Source of the DNA: Robiginitalea biformata HTCC2501
GTDB lineage: Bacteria > Bacteroidota > Bacteroidia > Flavobacteriales > Flavobacteriaceae
Assembly: GCF_000024125.1 (NCBI RefSeq)
Contig: NC_013222.1
Coordinates: forward strand, 1,900,501-1,964,500
Direction: 5' to 3'
Length of the DNA: 64,000 nucleotides
This document shows, piece by piece, positions 41,542 through 50,963 of the stretch. The stretch's first letter is position 1; each line of letters begins with the position of its first letter. The translations under genes were made by a program, and so were the position numbers. Below the pieces are notes generated by a model. It ran no database searches. It saw only the letters and a program-made list of their open reading frames with translations, and had not been told where the DNA came from.

Positions 41542-42576
41542 TTAGTGAGCCCGCACCCGGATGGCATAGGCCCGACGGGGGTTGTCTTTTAGCAGTTGGT
41601 CGATTTCACCGCGGGTAAAGCCATTTTCTTGCAGGCGGGGGATCAGGTGGGTGAACAGGTCGGTATACCCCCGGTAACCGCCGCCATTCGGCTCCCCCAC
41701 GTCGTACCAGCCGGCATCGTGTGACAACAGGACGTGGTCCAGCAAGCCCCGGCGCTTCAGCTCCGAAAGCGTTTGCACGTACCAATCGAGGTTGCCGGGG
41801 TTTCCGGGATTTGCCTGACGGCCTTTGGTGCCGGCGTTTAGATGGTCCAGTGAGATCCAGGCACCCGCCCGGGCTGCTTCCTGATAGCCCTCCGGCGTCC
41901 CGTTCTGGGCGTGTGTCCAGGTAAAGGCCTCCGGGGATACCCCCATTTCCCTGAGGATCCCGATCTGTGCCATGGCCGGCCCGTCTCCCCCGGTGTGGGA
42001 GACAATGGCCATACCCGTTTCCAGATGCGTGTACGCGGCTGCCCGAACGATCTTTTCGTGCAAGGCGGAAAGCGTATCCCGGTTGGCAACTGAGATCTTG
42101 ATAAAACCCGGCCGGATGCCGCTACCGTCGATCCCCTCCCGGAATTCTTCGATCCATACGGCGGCAATCTCCCTGGGCGTGGCCTCCCGTGCGCTTTCCG
42201 GCACGTGCAGGTTGTCCCGGGCCCCGTAGTAACCTGTGTTGGTGAGGATTTGGATCCCTGTTTGTTCGGACAATGCTCGCAGTATCCACGGGTCGCGCCC
42301 CAGGTAGGCCGGGGTGCAATCCAGGAAGGTCCGGACCCCGTATTGCCGGAGTTCCTCCAGATAGGGCAGGGCACGGGCAACAACCGCTTCCCGGTCCCAG
42401 CGGTGGTAGCCGGTACTATCCGCCCCTATCCAGTCCACCAGCACGTGTTCGTGGATCAGGGACACCCCCATATCCTCAGGGTGTATCTCCCCGGTTACGG
42501 TGATGAGTTGCCCGAGTGCCATAACGGGGGCAACCAGTATGGACAACAAGGATAAACGGCGCATTAGAATTTTCAT
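41542..42576 (-). CDS. Secreted phosphotriesterase-family metal hydrolase
   Basis: The 344-residue protein has a signal peptide ending near ALGQ. Metal ligands of the family are present: SLIHEHVLVDW (HxH), PGFIKISV (the Lys that is carbamylated), IVSHTGGDGPA and LDHLNAG (His), and LLSHDAGWY (Asp). Despite the family name, natural members are often lactonases or amidohydrolases. It is predicted to be periplasmic. A hypothetical lipoprotein gene lies upstream on the same strand, 58 bp away. Confidence 0.87.
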   Translation of the reverse strand: MKILMRRLSLLSILVAPVMALGQLITVTGEIHPEDMGVSLIHEHVLVDWIGADSTGYHRWDREAVVARALPYLEELRQYGVRTFLDCTPAYLGRDPWILRALSEQTGIQILTNTGYYGARDNLHVPESAREATPREIAAVWIEEFREGIDGSGIRPGFIKISVANRDTLSALHEKIVRAAAYTHLETGMAIVSHTGGDGPAMAQIGILREMGVSPEAFTWTHAQNGTPEGYQEAARAGAWISLDHLNAGTKGRQANPGNPGNLDWYVQTLSELKRRGLLDHVLLSHDAGWYDVGEPNGGGYRGYTDLFTHLIPRLQENGFTRGEIDQLLKDNPRRAYAIRVRAH

Positions 42577-42634
42577 GTTAAGGTGAAAAGCTGTTAGGTA
42601 CCATAAACTTACACCTTATTGGGAAAATGCAACT

Positions 42635-43420
42635 TTAATGGGAAACTGTGTCTGCATGCAATTGCCGGTACTTAAAATTCCTCCACTCCGCCTTGTTCAT
42701 CGACGTGACCGATTGGAGCACCAGTTTCCCGGAATCATAGCCGGGTTCATCGGGCTTCTGAATTTCAAAGGAGTGGAGGTAGCCTTCCTCTTTATCGAAG
42801 CGGATAGTCCCGCCGCGGTTGTCCAGGCCAATCCCGTCGATCCGGTAGGCGAGCAGCTTCCGGCCTTTGAGATTCTCTTCCCCTTGGAATGTCATCTCCA
42901 CATTGCCGAAGTCCCGCAGGACGGGTGGGGATTCGCTCAGATCCAGGTCCAGGATGTGGAAAACAATGGGGTCAGTTCCCTGTCGGAGGAACCGGAAGGC
43001 ATACCCCAGACTTGCAAAGTCAAAATCGTAGCTGTGCCATTGGGACGGGGCGTTCTGGAATTCCTGCCGGTGATCGCCCAACCGGATATCCATGGACCCC
43101 CCGGGCTGCGTCTCCAGGACGGCGGACAGGTTTTCGTTCCCGGTGGCATCCACCCGGAGTGCCTCAAAGCGCCGGACTGTATGGCTGGAGCTATCCATCC
43201 ATGCCCGGACAATGGTCGCCTGGTTGTTCCCTTTGTGCCATTTAAAGGATTCGAGCTTGGTGGCTTCTTCAAAGTAAACCGCTATTTGCCCTTTGTTGCT
43301 GCCGTCCCAATTCGATTTCTCATAGATCAGGACTTTCTGGGTCAATTCCGGTGCGGTATCGTCTCCGCAACCGGTGAGGCAGAGCAAAGCCAAGCCACCG
43401 ATACAGGTAAAATACTTCAT
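42635..43420 (-). CDS. Hypothetical lipoprotein
   Basis: From MKYFTCIGGLALLCLTGCGDD the protein has 261 residues with the lipid-anchored Cys at residue 18; the upstream extension to 43504 has no signal function. The body is beta-rich, with KVLIYEKSNWDGSNKGQIAVYF near the start and LAYRIDGIGLDNRGGTIRFD near the end. No family was recognised. It is probably exported with the neighbouring metal hydrolase. Confidence 0.6.
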   Translation of the reverse strand: MKYFTCIGGLALLCLTGCGDDTAPELTQKVLIYEKSNWDGSNKGQIAVYFEEATKLESFKWHKGNNQATIVRAWMDSSSHTVRRFEALRVDATGNENLSAVLETQPGGSMDIRLGDHRQEFQNAPSQWHSYDFDFASLGYAFRFLRQGTDPIVFHILDLDLSESPPVLRDFGNVEMTFQGEENLKGRKLLAYRIDGIGLDNRGGTIRFDKEEGYLHSFEIQKPDEPGYDSGKLVLQSVTSMNKAEWRNFKYRQLHADTVSH

Positions 43421-43591
43421 GATTGTTTGATTTTTGATTGATGGGTGGCGACCGTCCGCCGGGAAGCCCGGATGGGCAAGTGGACGACTACCAATATATT
43501 TCACGAATAAGACGGCAAATTGTTACAGGTCTTTGAAAAAACCTTAAAGAAAGCTATCCCCTGGCGGGTAATATGGGTACCTTGATGTTTT

Positions 43592-45811
43592 ATGCAAACA
43601 AAGGGATGCTTGAGATTTCTTCTGGGTTGCCTGACAGGCCCTGCGCTTTTTGGGCAATCCCCGGAACCGCTGCCAATTCCTAGGGTAGACGGGATCGTAT
43701 TTGACGGCCGGGTGGACGAACCGGCCTGGGATGCGATCTCCACGCTTCCCATGGTGCAGTACGAGCCGAATGCGGGGGAAGCCCCAACCGAACGCACCGA
43801 AATTCGACTGGCCTACGACGACACCTATTTCTACTGCTCCATGCGTGCCTACGACAGCGATCCCAACGGGGTGCGGGCTACCTCGCTCTACCGGGACCGG
43901 ATTTCCGGTTCCGACCACCTGGAACTCCTGTTGGACACCTACAACGACAATGAAACGGCCTATGTGTTCACCACCACGCCTGCCGGTATCCGCAATGACC
44001 TGGAAATTTCCAATGACGGTACCGGGGGCACCATCTCGTCCAATACATGGCTGAACCGGGATTTCAATACCTTCTGGGATGCGGAGACCACAGTCACCGA
44101 TCAGGGGTGGTTTGCCGAAATACGAATACCCTTCAGCAGCCTCCGGTTCCAAGATACCGACGGGCGGGTCATTATGGGCCTAACGGTCCAGCGAAAGGTG
44201 GCCCGCAAACTCGAACGCCTGGTTTTTCCGGCGGTGCCTCCAAAGACCAACTTTGCCTTTTTGCGACCTTCCCTGGCCCAAAAAATTGTCCTCACGGGCA
44301 TCAAACCCATCAAAACCTTATATGTGACGCCCTATGTGCTGGCCGGGCATGAACAAATCAATGCGCTGAATGATTCCGGGACGGGCTATGACCAACGCGG
44401 GGAATTTCAAGGAAACCTCGGCGGGGATGTGAAGTTCTCCATTACCAACAACCTGACGGCCGATTTTACGATCAACACGGATTTTGCCCAGGCCGAAGCC
44501 GACGACCAGCTGGTGAACCTGTCCCGGTTTTCTCTTTTCTTTCCTGAGAAACGCCAGTTTTTCCAGGAGCGGGCCTCCATATTTGACTTTCGAACCGGGG
44601 GGCTGAGCCGGTTGTTTTTCAGCCGTCGGATTGGCCTGACAGCTACTGGGGAACAGGTTCCCATCTATGGCGGGGTGCGCCTGATTGGCCGGATGAATAC
44701 CTGGGACCTGGCTGTCCTGGATATGCAGACCCAACGGCAGGATACCATCCCATCGGAAAACTTCGGGGTACTTCGCCTTCGCAAGCGCGTTTTTAACAGG
44801 AACAGTTACCTGGGCGGCATGTTCACCAGCCGGATTGACACAGAAGGCAACAGCAACCTGGCTTACGGCGTGGATGGGCTGATCCGCGTGGCCGGGGACG
44901 ATTACCTAACACTCCAATGGGCTCAGACCTTTGACAGCCGGTTTGTGGACCAGGCAGCCGCTGACTTTAAAAGCGGGCGACTGGCCCTGGAGATGAACCG
45001 CAGGCGCCGCAGGGGCTTTGGTTATACGGTAGGGGCGATATTTTCCGGCCCAAATTACAACCCGGGGGTAGGATTTGTGGATCGGAGCGACTTCAAATAC
45101 GGCACGACGGCCCTGTCGCATACCTGGTTCCGGGAGTCCGGCCCCTTTATCTGGCACAAGCTGGAGGCTCTGGGCAATGCCTACCTGGACAATTCGAGCA
45201 ACTATGTATTATCTTCTGAGTATGGCGCAGAATGGTCCTTTTCCAGGCGTAACCTGGACGGTGGCAGTGTCCTGGTAAAAAAAGTCTACGAAAACATCCT
45301 GACGGATTTTCCGCTGGCCGAAGGCGTGGTCATCCCGCCGGGCATGTATGATTTCTACCGGATCAGCGGCACGTATTCCATGGCGGTCGACCGGACGGTG
45401 CGGACAGGGGCCGTGCTGGAAACCGGTACATTTTACGATGGCTGGCTGCACACCCTGACGTTGACTCCTTCCTGGTACCAGTCGAAGTATTTCCAGCTGA
45501 ACCTCGAATACAGTTATAACTACGGGATATTTGACAACCGGAACGAAATATTAAACTTCCATATTGCCCGCCTCCGCGTTGGAACGGCACTCAACCGGCA
45601 TATTTCCACGAATGCCCTATTGCAATACAACGGGGCCCAGGACCTGCTTTCGTACAACGTCCGATTCCGCTGGAATTTCCGGGAAGGCCAGGACCTATGG
45701 ATCGTAGTCAATTCGGGCCTGAATACAGACCGGATGGCTTTCACCCCCAACCTGCCACGCACCGCGAACCGCTCCATCCTCCTGAAATACATCCATACTT
45801 TTATCTTTTAG
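43592..45811 (+). CDS. DUF5916 outer-membrane protein with N-terminal CBM9-like domain
   Basis: The 739-residue protein has a signal peptide ending near LFGQ. Residues 25-200 form a carbohydrate-binding-family-9-like domain (DGRVDEPAWDAI, TEIRLAYDDTYFYCSMRAY, GWFAEIRIPFSSLRF). The rest is DUF5916, with FTINTDFAQAEADDQLVNLSR and FPEKRQFFQERASIFDF, then many amphipathic strands ending HTFIF. This C-terminus fits a beta barrel inserted in the outer membrane. Function is unknown; a role in surface glycan handling is a guess. Confidence 0.85.
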   Translation: MQTKGCLRFLLGCLTGPALFGQSPEPLPIPRVDGIVFDGRVDEPAWDAISTLPMVQYEPNAGEAPTERTEIRLAYDDTYFYCSMRAYDSDPNGVRATSLYRDRISGSDHLELLLDTYNDNETAYVFTTTPAGIRNDLEISNDGTGGTISSNTWLNRDFNTFWDAETTVTDQGWFAEIRIPFSSLRFQDTDGRVIMGLTVQRKVARKLERLVFPAVPPKTNFAFLRPSLAQKIVLTGIKPIKTLYVTPYVLAGHEQINALNDSGTGYDQRGEFQGNLGGDVKFSITNNLTADFTINTDFAQAEADDQLVNLSRFSLFFPEKRQFFQERASIFDFRTGGLSRLFFSRRIGLTATGEQVPIYGGVRLIGRMNTWDLAVLDMQTQRQDTIPSENFGVLRLRKRVFNRNSYLGGMFTSRIDTEGNSNLAYGVDGLIRVAGDDYLTLQWAQTFDSRFVDQAAADFKSGRLALEMNRRRRRGFGYTVGAIFSGPNYNPGVGFVDRSDFKYGTTALSHTWFRESGPFIWHKLEALGNAYLDNSSNYVLSSEYGAEWSFSRRNLDGGSVLVKKVYENILTDFPLAEGVVIPPGMYDFYRISGTYSMAVDRTVRTGAVLETGTFYDGWLHTLTLTPSWYQSKYFQLNLEYSYNYGIFDNRNEILNFHIARLRVGTALNRHISTNALLQYNGAQDLLSYNVRFRWNFREGQDLWIVVNSGLNTDRMAFTPNLPRTANRSILLKYIHTFIF

Positions 45812-45865
45812 GAAGGGGCATAGGGCCAGGTACATATGGCGGGGGGCTCGCTGTCTCCGCTGTTA

Positions 45866-48418
45866 CTACCCGCATTTAGAAGACCCGCAGTCGGTGCAGG
45901 TCAAACAACCCTCCTGATAGATCAGATTCGCGGACTTGCAGTTGCTGCACTTCTGGCCTTTGGCTGCCACGCCATCGGCCACATATCTTTTTAAAGCCCG
46001 TGCCACGCCGTTTTTCCACGTGTTGATCTGTTCACTATCGAGTTGCAGGCTGCCAATAAGGTCGACAATGTTTTCGATCGGCATGCCATGGCGAAGCGTA
46101 CCGGATATCAGTTTGGCATAATTCCAGTATTCGGGATCGAATTTATGGGATAATCCTTCGATCGTCGTTTTATAGCCCCTGGTGTTTTTATATTGAAAAT
46201 CATAACGGGAATTTCCGTCTTCATCTTTGTTTTTAATAATCAGCCCCTTCTCCACCCAACGGGGAATCAGGATGCCATCTTCGTCATCGGCCAGCCCTGT
46301 AAAGATTTCGTAGGGTTTGTTGTCGATAAGCCCGATAAAGGCGATCCATTTTTCCTTGTTGTTCTGAAAACGCACGACATCGGCCTCAAGGGTCTGCGGT
46401 CGCTTGGTGGGGAAGGCCGTCAGGGTATTCTGGGAATCCTCCTTGTTGTCATCGTTGGATATGAGAACCCCCGAACGCGAACCATCGCGATATACGGTAA
46501 CGCCCTTGCAACCGGCTTTCCAGGCTTCCAGATAGAGTTTGCCGACCAGTTCCTCCGAAACGTCGTTAGGCAGGTTGATGGTAACGCTGATGGAGTGGTC
46601 CACCCACTTCTGCACCTCACCCTGCAGGCGTACCTTGCTCAGCCAATCCACATCATTGGAGGTGGCCTTGTAGTAGGGCGACTTTTCAACGATGGCATTG
46701 ATCTCCTCCTGGCTGTAATTTTTGTCCGTATCGTAGCCTTTGGTAATCATCCAGGCCTTGAACTGGTGGTGGAATACGAGATATTCTTCCCATGAATCGC
46801 CCACCTCGTCCACAAAATCGACGCGTGCTTCCTTGTCGTTCGGGTTGACTTTCCTCCGACGTTTGTAGACCGGAAGAAAAACGGGTTCAATACCCGAAGT
46901 AGTTTGGGTCATCAAACTTGTAGTACCCGTTGGGGCGATGGTCAAAAGCGCAATGTTCCGCCGGCCATGTTCGAGCATTTCATAGTACAGTTTTTCATCG
47001 GCCTCTTTTAACCGGAGGATAAATGGATTTTCCTTTTCGCGCTGCGCATCGAATATCCCGAAGGCACCGCGGTCCCGGGCAGTTTGTACCGAGGCCCGAT
47101 AAGCCTCCAGGGCGATGGTCTTATGTACTTCAACTGAGAATTCATTGGCTTTTTTGCTGCCATAACGCAAACCAAGGGCAGCGAGCATATCGCCTTCTGC
47201 GGTAATGCCTATACCTGTCCTACGGCCTTCCTCAGCCTTTTTCCTGATGTTCTGCCAGAGTTTGTATTCCACCATTTTGGTTTCATCCAACTCGGGGTCA
47301 TCCTCGATTTTCTTCAAAATGGCATCTACTTTTTCGAGCTCCAGATCGATGATGTCGTCCATGATGCGTTGTGCTGCCGCAATATGTTTTTTAAAGAGGG
47401 GAAAATTAAAGGACGCTTCTTCCGTAAAGGGCTCTTCTACATAGCTGAAAAGATTGATTGCCAGCAAGCGACAGGAATCATAGGGGCAAAGTGGAATTTC
47501 ACCACAGGGGTTTGTCGATACGGTCTTATAACCCAGGTCAGCGTAGCAATCCGGTACTGATTCGTCAATAATTGTATCCCAGAACAGAATTCCCGGTTCG
47601 GCTGATTTCCATGCATTGTGCACTATTTTTTTCCAGAGTTGAGATGCCTTTATTTTTTTGGAAAATTTTGGATCGCTGCTGTGGATAGGGAATTTTTGGG
47701 TGTAATGCCCGTCCATTTCAACAGCTTTCATAAAAGCATCGTCTATACGCACGGAAACGTTCGCACCCGTTACCTTGCCCTGCTCCATTTTTGCATCGAT
47801 AAAGTCTTCCGCATCGGGATGGTTGATGGAAACGGAAAGCATTAAGGCTCCCCGTCGACCATCCTGTGCAACTTCGCGGGTGGAGTTCGAATAGCGCTCC
47901 ATAAAGGGAACCAACCCCGTTGAAGTCAGGGCCGAATTTTTCACCGGCGAGCCTTTGGGCCGGATATGAGAAAGGTCGTGTCCAACCCCACCCCGGCGTT
48001 TCATCAATTGTACCTGCTCCTGGTCGACTTTCATTATAGCCCCATACGAATCCGAATTGCCGTCTGTTCCGATGACAAAACAGTTGGAAAGTGAAGCGAT
48101 CTGATAGGGATTGCCGATGCCTGCCATCGGACTGCCCTGGGGTACGATGTATTTGAAGTTTTTGATCAGGTCAAAGATTTCTTCCTCCCCAAGGGGGTTC
48201 GGATACTTTTCCTCGATCCGGGCGATTTCACCGGCGATCCTTCGGTGCATATCGTCCGGGGTACGCTCATAGATATTCCCGTCGGAATCTTTAAGGGCAT
48301 ATTTGGTCACCCAGACGCGGGCAGCCAGGTCGTCGCCCTTAAAATAAGCCAGGGAAGCTTCAAATGCTTCTTCCTGGGTGAATGTCTGCGTAGGCTCGTG
48401 GATTGTAGATGTAGGCAT
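45866..48418 (-). CDS. nrdJ: Adenosylcobalamin-dependent ribonucleotide reductase
   Basis: The 850-residue enzyme reduces ribonucleotides using B12. IASLSNCFVIGTDGN carries the first redox Cys, TNPCGEIPLCPYDSC the catalytic NxCxE set near residue 305, and TIAPTGTTSLMTQTTSGIEP the phosphate-binding part. The C-terminus is a zinc ribbon, GQKCSNCKSANLIYQEGCLTC and CGSSKCG, which holds the Cys pair that regenerates the active site. Single-chain and full length. No cobalamin riboswitch was recognised upstream. Confidence 0.93.
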   Translation of the reverse strand: MPTSTIHEPTQTFTQEEAFEASLAYFKGDDLAARVWVTKYALKDSDGNIYERTPDDMHRRIAGEIARIEEKYPNPLGEEEIFDLIKNFKYIVPQGSPMAGIGNPYQIASLSNCFVIGTDGNSDSYGAIMKVDQEQVQLMKRRGGVGHDLSHIRPKGSPVKNSALTSTGLVPFMERYSNSTREVAQDGRRGALMLSVSINHPDAEDFIDAKMEQGKVTGANVSVRIDDAFMKAVEMDGHYTQKFPIHSSDPKFSKKIKASQLWKKIVHNAWKSAEPGILFWDTIIDESVPDCYADLGYKTVSTNPCGEIPLCPYDSCRLLAINLFSYVEEPFTEEASFNFPLFKKHIAAAQRIMDDIIDLELEKVDAILKKIEDDPELDETKMVEYKLWQNIRKKAEEGRRTGIGITAEGDMLAALGLRYGSKKANEFSVEVHKTIALEAYRASVQTARDRGAFGIFDAQREKENPFILRLKEADEKLYYEMLEHGRRNIALLTIAPTGTTSLMTQTTSGIEPVFLPVYKRRRKVNPNDKEARVDFVDEVGDSWEEYLVFHHQFKAWMITKGYDTDKNYSQEEINAIVEKSPYYKATSNDVDWLSKVRLQGEVQKWVDHSISVTINLPNDVSEELVGKLYLEAWKAGCKGVTVYRDGSRSGVLISNDDNKEDSQNTLTAFPTKRPQTLEADVVRFQNNKEKWIAFIGLIDNKPYEIFTGLADDEDGILIPRWVEKGLIIKNKDEDGNSRYDFQYKNTRGYKTTIEGLSHKFDPEYWNYAKLISGTLRHGMPIENIVDLIGSLQLDSEQINTWKNGVARALKRYVADGVAAKGQKCSNCKSANLIYQEGCLTCTDCGSSKCG

Positions 48419-48487
48419 CGATTGAATTTTATGGATTGCGAAGTCTTGAAATCAGCCATAAAACTAGACAAAAAGTAAATGGTTTTA

Positions 48488-48505
48488 TTATGATAAAAAT
48501 CATAA
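48488..48505. promoter_or_regulatory. Perfect inverted repeat upstream of nrdJ
   Basis: TTATGAT and ATCATAA flank four A, 70-87 bases upstream of the nrdJ start, in very AT-rich DNA. The position suits an operator or promoter element. It does not match the NrdR box that I know, and no regulator can be named. Confidence 0.35.
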
Positions 48506-48593
48506 AGTGTACAAGAAAAGAAGTTAAATAGCCTGAAAATCAATAGAATAAAAATTTATTAACAATAAAAAGTTGACAAAAAAATTGAATTTA

Positions 48594-48983
48594 GCTGAGG
48601 TTGGCTCACTGCGTTCGCCTGACCCGGGCCGAACGCCCGTTAATAGGTCCTGCGGACCTATTGCAGTGAGGAGCCAGCTGGTGCGCTGGCGAACTGCAAA
48701 TGCAAAACCCCCGCAAGCTGCGCTTGCCGGAAGCTTTGCGATTCCATTTTCAAATCTTCAAATCGACAAATCTTCAAATTGCCAACAGCTGGGGTTGGCT
48801 CACTGCGTTCGCCTGACCCAGCCGTCCCGTCCTGCAAATGCAAAACCCCCGCAAGCTGCGCTTGCCGGAAGCTTTGCGATTCCATTTTCAAATCTTCAAA
48901 TCGACAAATCTTCAAATTGCCAACAGCTGGGGTTGGCTCACTGCGTTCGCCTGACCCAGCCGTCCCGTCCTGCAAATGCAAAA
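48594..48983. repeat. 138-bp tandem duplication between nrdJ and tRNA-Lys
   Basis: Two full copies, 48694-48831 and 48832-48969, are identical in the bases compared. A partial copy precedes them (GTTGGCTCACTGCGTTCGCC at 48600-48619) and the start of another follows at 48970. Each copy holds the small repeat TTCAAATCTTCAAATCGACA and the stem-forming GCAAGCTGCGCTTGCCGG. It has no coding value that I can see. Confidence 0.85.
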
Positions 48984-49014
48984 CCCTGCCAGGCTCCGCC
49001 TGGCGGGTTTTTGT
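48984..49014 (+). terminator. Terminator-like hairpin after the tandem repeat
   Basis: CCTGCCAGGC and GCCTGGCGGG form a stem around TCC, followed by TTTTTG on the plus strand. Confidence 0.5.
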
Positions 49015-49056
49015 TTCCATCGAAAAGCTCAAGCCAGCTTGGCTTTCCTCTGAAAA

Positions 49057-49089
49057 CAAAAACCCCCGCCATTTCTGGCGGGGGTTTTG
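49057..49089 (-). terminator. Rho-independent terminator of tRNA-Lys (works on both strands)
   Basis: CCCCCGCC and GGCGGGGG pair around ATTTCT; on the minus strand the stem is followed by TTTTTGTTTTC, 11 bases downstream of the tRNA end. The plus strand also has a T run. Confidence 0.75.
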
Positions 49090-49099
49090 CGCTTGATCG

Positions 49100-49172
49100 T
49101 GACCCGGCTGGGGCTCGAACCCAGGACCCTCTCCTTAAAAGGGAGATGCTCTACCAACTGAGCTACCAGGTC
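49100..49172 (-). tRNA. tRNA-Lys (anticodon TTT)
   Basis: The 73-nt sequence has a 7-bp acceptor stem (GACCTGG with CCGGGTC), a D arm GCTCAGTTGGTAGAGC, an anticodon stem TCTCC/GGAGA with loop CTTTTAA, and a T arm with GGTTCGAGCCC. The discriminator base is A. CCA is not encoded. Confidence 0.97.
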
Positions 49173-49336
49173 GGTTTTATTAAAAAATGAACCGCTGTGA
49201 AGCGGTTTCGGGCTGCAAATATAATATCTATTATTCATTTTTCAAGTGAATGGGTAAAGAATTTCGGGTTTGTCCAAAAAGCCGGATATTTGAGGTTTTC
49301 ACCCCGTGGCGATATGGGACAAAAAAGCGGAATTGC

Positions 49337-49852
49337 ATGCGGATTGCACTGGTAGGATATATGGGAAGCGGGAAAAGTACCGTGGGCCGGCTGTTGGCAG
49401 AGAACCTCGGGGTTTCCTTCACGGACCTGGACGATTACATCGTGGCCCGGCTCGGGCAATCCATCCCGGAGGTCTTCCGGGAAAAGGGGGAAATCTATTT
49501 TCGGAAACAGGAACACCGATTATTGAAAGAGTGGTTGCAGTCCGGGGAGTCCGGGGTCCTGGCCCTGGGGGGCGGCACGCCCTGTTATGCCGGGAACATG
49601 GAATTGTTGCTCGCCCAGGCGGATGCTGTTTGCTATTTGCAGGTATCCGTACCGGAACTGGCCCGCAGGTTGCGGCAGGGGCAGGAAAGCCGGCCGCTGA
49701 TCGCCCACCTGCACCCGGAGGAGTTACCGGAATTCATAGGGAAGCACTTGTTTGAACGGGCGCCCTTTTACGCCCGGGCCATGCATGTATTGCCGGCCGA
49801 CAAGCACAGTCCGGAAGAGTTGGCGGCGCAGATCCTCGAAAAGGTTTCCTGA
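49337..49852 (+). CDS. aroK: Shikimate kinase
   Basis: From MRIALVGYMGSGKSTVGRLL the protein has 171 residues, the normal length; an upstream ATG at 49250 lies in unrelated sequence. GYMGSGKST is the Walker A loop, TDLDDYIVARLG the shikimate-binding DxD region, FREKGEIYFRKQE and LGGGTPCY the substrate loop, and QESRPLI the lid. It phosphorylates shikimate in aromatic amino acid synthesis. Confidence 0.92.
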   Translation: MRIALVGYMGSGKSTVGRLLAENLGVSFTDLDDYIVARLGQSIPEVFREKGEIYFRKQEHRLLKEWLQSGESGVLALGGGTPCYAGNMELLLAQADAVCYLQVSVPELARRLRQGQESRPLIAHLHPEELPEFIGKHLFERAPFYARAMHVLPADKHSPEELAAQILEKVS

Positions 49853-49866
49853 ACCTTTTTACAGAA

Positions 49867-50364
49867 TCAATCCAGGAATACCCCGTTTTTGCGCGGGGTG
49901 AAATCTACCCGAACGTGCATCTGCAGGGAGGTAGACAGGGAAAGCCCTTTAAAGTCGGCCTTTACCGGGTAGCGCTTGTGGTTCCGGTTGATCAGGACAG
50001 CCGTTTTGAGCTGTCGCGTCGGGGTCTTTAAAAAGTGGTGTACCCCGTAGATAAGCGTACTGCCCGAATTCAGGACATCGTCTACCAGCACCACGGAGCG
50101 GTTTTCGTATTCCTCGGGTTTCAGGGAGGTGGTAACCCCGCTCTTCAGGGGGTTGGCCTTATCCATTTTTACCTTGCAGAGCAGGATTTCCGCCGGGGTG
50201 ATCTCCTGGAGCACGGCCTGGATTTTCCGGGCAAAATCGAGCCCGCCTCCTTCAATCCCTGCCAGGACGATTTGTTTTTCTTCCACGTTGCTCTCGTAGA
50301 TCTGGTAGGCAATCCTGCGGATCTTGTGGCGGATCTGCTCGTGGGTCAGGATCTGGTTTTCCAT
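49867..50364 (-). CDS. Phosphoribosyltransferase family protein (PyrR-like)
   Basis: From MENQILTHEQIRHKIRRIAY the protein has 165 residues. SVVLVDDVLNSGSTLIYGV is the PRPP-binding loop and GIEGGGLDFARKI the pyrophosphate loop. The size and the C-terminal RYPVKADFKGLSLSTSLQ fit the PyrR/hypoxanthine PRTase group. Whether it is an enzyme or a pyrimidine-responsive regulator is open. It precedes aroK convergently. Confidence 0.85.
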   Translation of the reverse strand: MENQILTHEQIRHKIRRIAYQIYESNVEEKQIVLAGIEGGGLDFARKIQAVLQEITPAEILLCKVKMDKANPLKSGVTTSLKPEEYENRSVVLVDDVLNSGSTLIYGVHHFLKTPTRQLKTAVLINRNHKRYPVKADFKGLSLSTSLQMHVRVDFTPRKNGVFLD

Positions 50365-50371
50365 CGGCGGC

Positions 50372-50959
50372 TTATTTCTTCTCAAAGATAAAAAACAGTT
50401 CGGTACCGGCGCGGGGCGGGATGGAATTCCGGGCGCGCTCCAGTTTGCGGATATGGAACAGGGAGGAAAAGCGGTTGCGGTATTCGGTTTCCGACCCGCC
50501 GAACGGGGGGCCGTCTTCCGTGAGCGGGAAGTCAAAAAACAGGCCGGCCAGCCGTCCGCCGGGGACCAGGAGCCGGTGCATGGCCTGCACGTAATCCGGG
50601 CGACGGGCAGGGGGGAGGGCGCAGAAAAACGTGTGTTCCAAAATCAGGTCAAAAGGTCCTCCACGGAAGCTGAAAAAATCCGTTTGTTGCAGGGCAGCGG
50701 CCGGGAGTTCCGGCAGTCGGCGCCTGAGGTCGTCCAGGGGCCGGCGGGCCAGGTCCACAATCGTCAGGTTTTCGAAGCCCGCACGGTAGAGGTACTCGGC
50801 CTCGTACCCCCGGCCTGCCCCTGGCACCAGGATGCGCAGTTCCTGGTCGGTGAGCCCGTCGATATAAGCCGTCAGGGGCGGGGAAGGCCCCCCGAGGTCC
50901 CATCGGTCTGTGCCTGCCCGGTAACGATCTTCCCAGAAATCCCTGTCCAAATCCGTCAT
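50372..50959 (-). CDS. Class I SAM-dependent methyltransferase (TPMT-like)
   Basis: From MTDLDRDFWEDRYRAGTDRW the protein has 195 residues. RILVPGAGRGYEAEYLYRAG is the SAM-binding motif I, LTIVDLARRPLDDL motif II, and DLILEHTFFCALPP motif IV. WDLGGPSPPL is the thiopurine-methyltransferase-like substrate region. It lies 7 bp before the PRTase gene and 4 bp after the S4 gene, so the three form an operon. Confidence 0.85.
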   Translation of the reverse strand: MTDLDRDFWEDRYRAGTDRWDLGGPSPPLTAYIDGLTDQELRILVPGAGRGYEAEYLYRAGFENLTIVDLARRPLDDLRRRLPELPAAALQQTDFFSFRGGPFDLILEHTFFCALPPARRPDYVQAMHRLLVPGGRLAGLFFDFPLTEDGPPFGGSETEYRNRFSSLFHIRKLERARNSIPPRAGTELFFIFEKK

Positions 50960-50963
50960 ATCG

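Noticed and set aside
48419..48600. Cobalamin riboswitch upstream of nrdJ
   Set aside because: The leader is AT-rich and short, and no B12-box or multi-stem layout is visible.
48573..49190. A 205-codon plus-strand frame across the 138-bp repeats and the tRNA complement
   Set aside because: It runs through the repeat units and opposite the tRNA gene, and the translated text only reflects the repeat.
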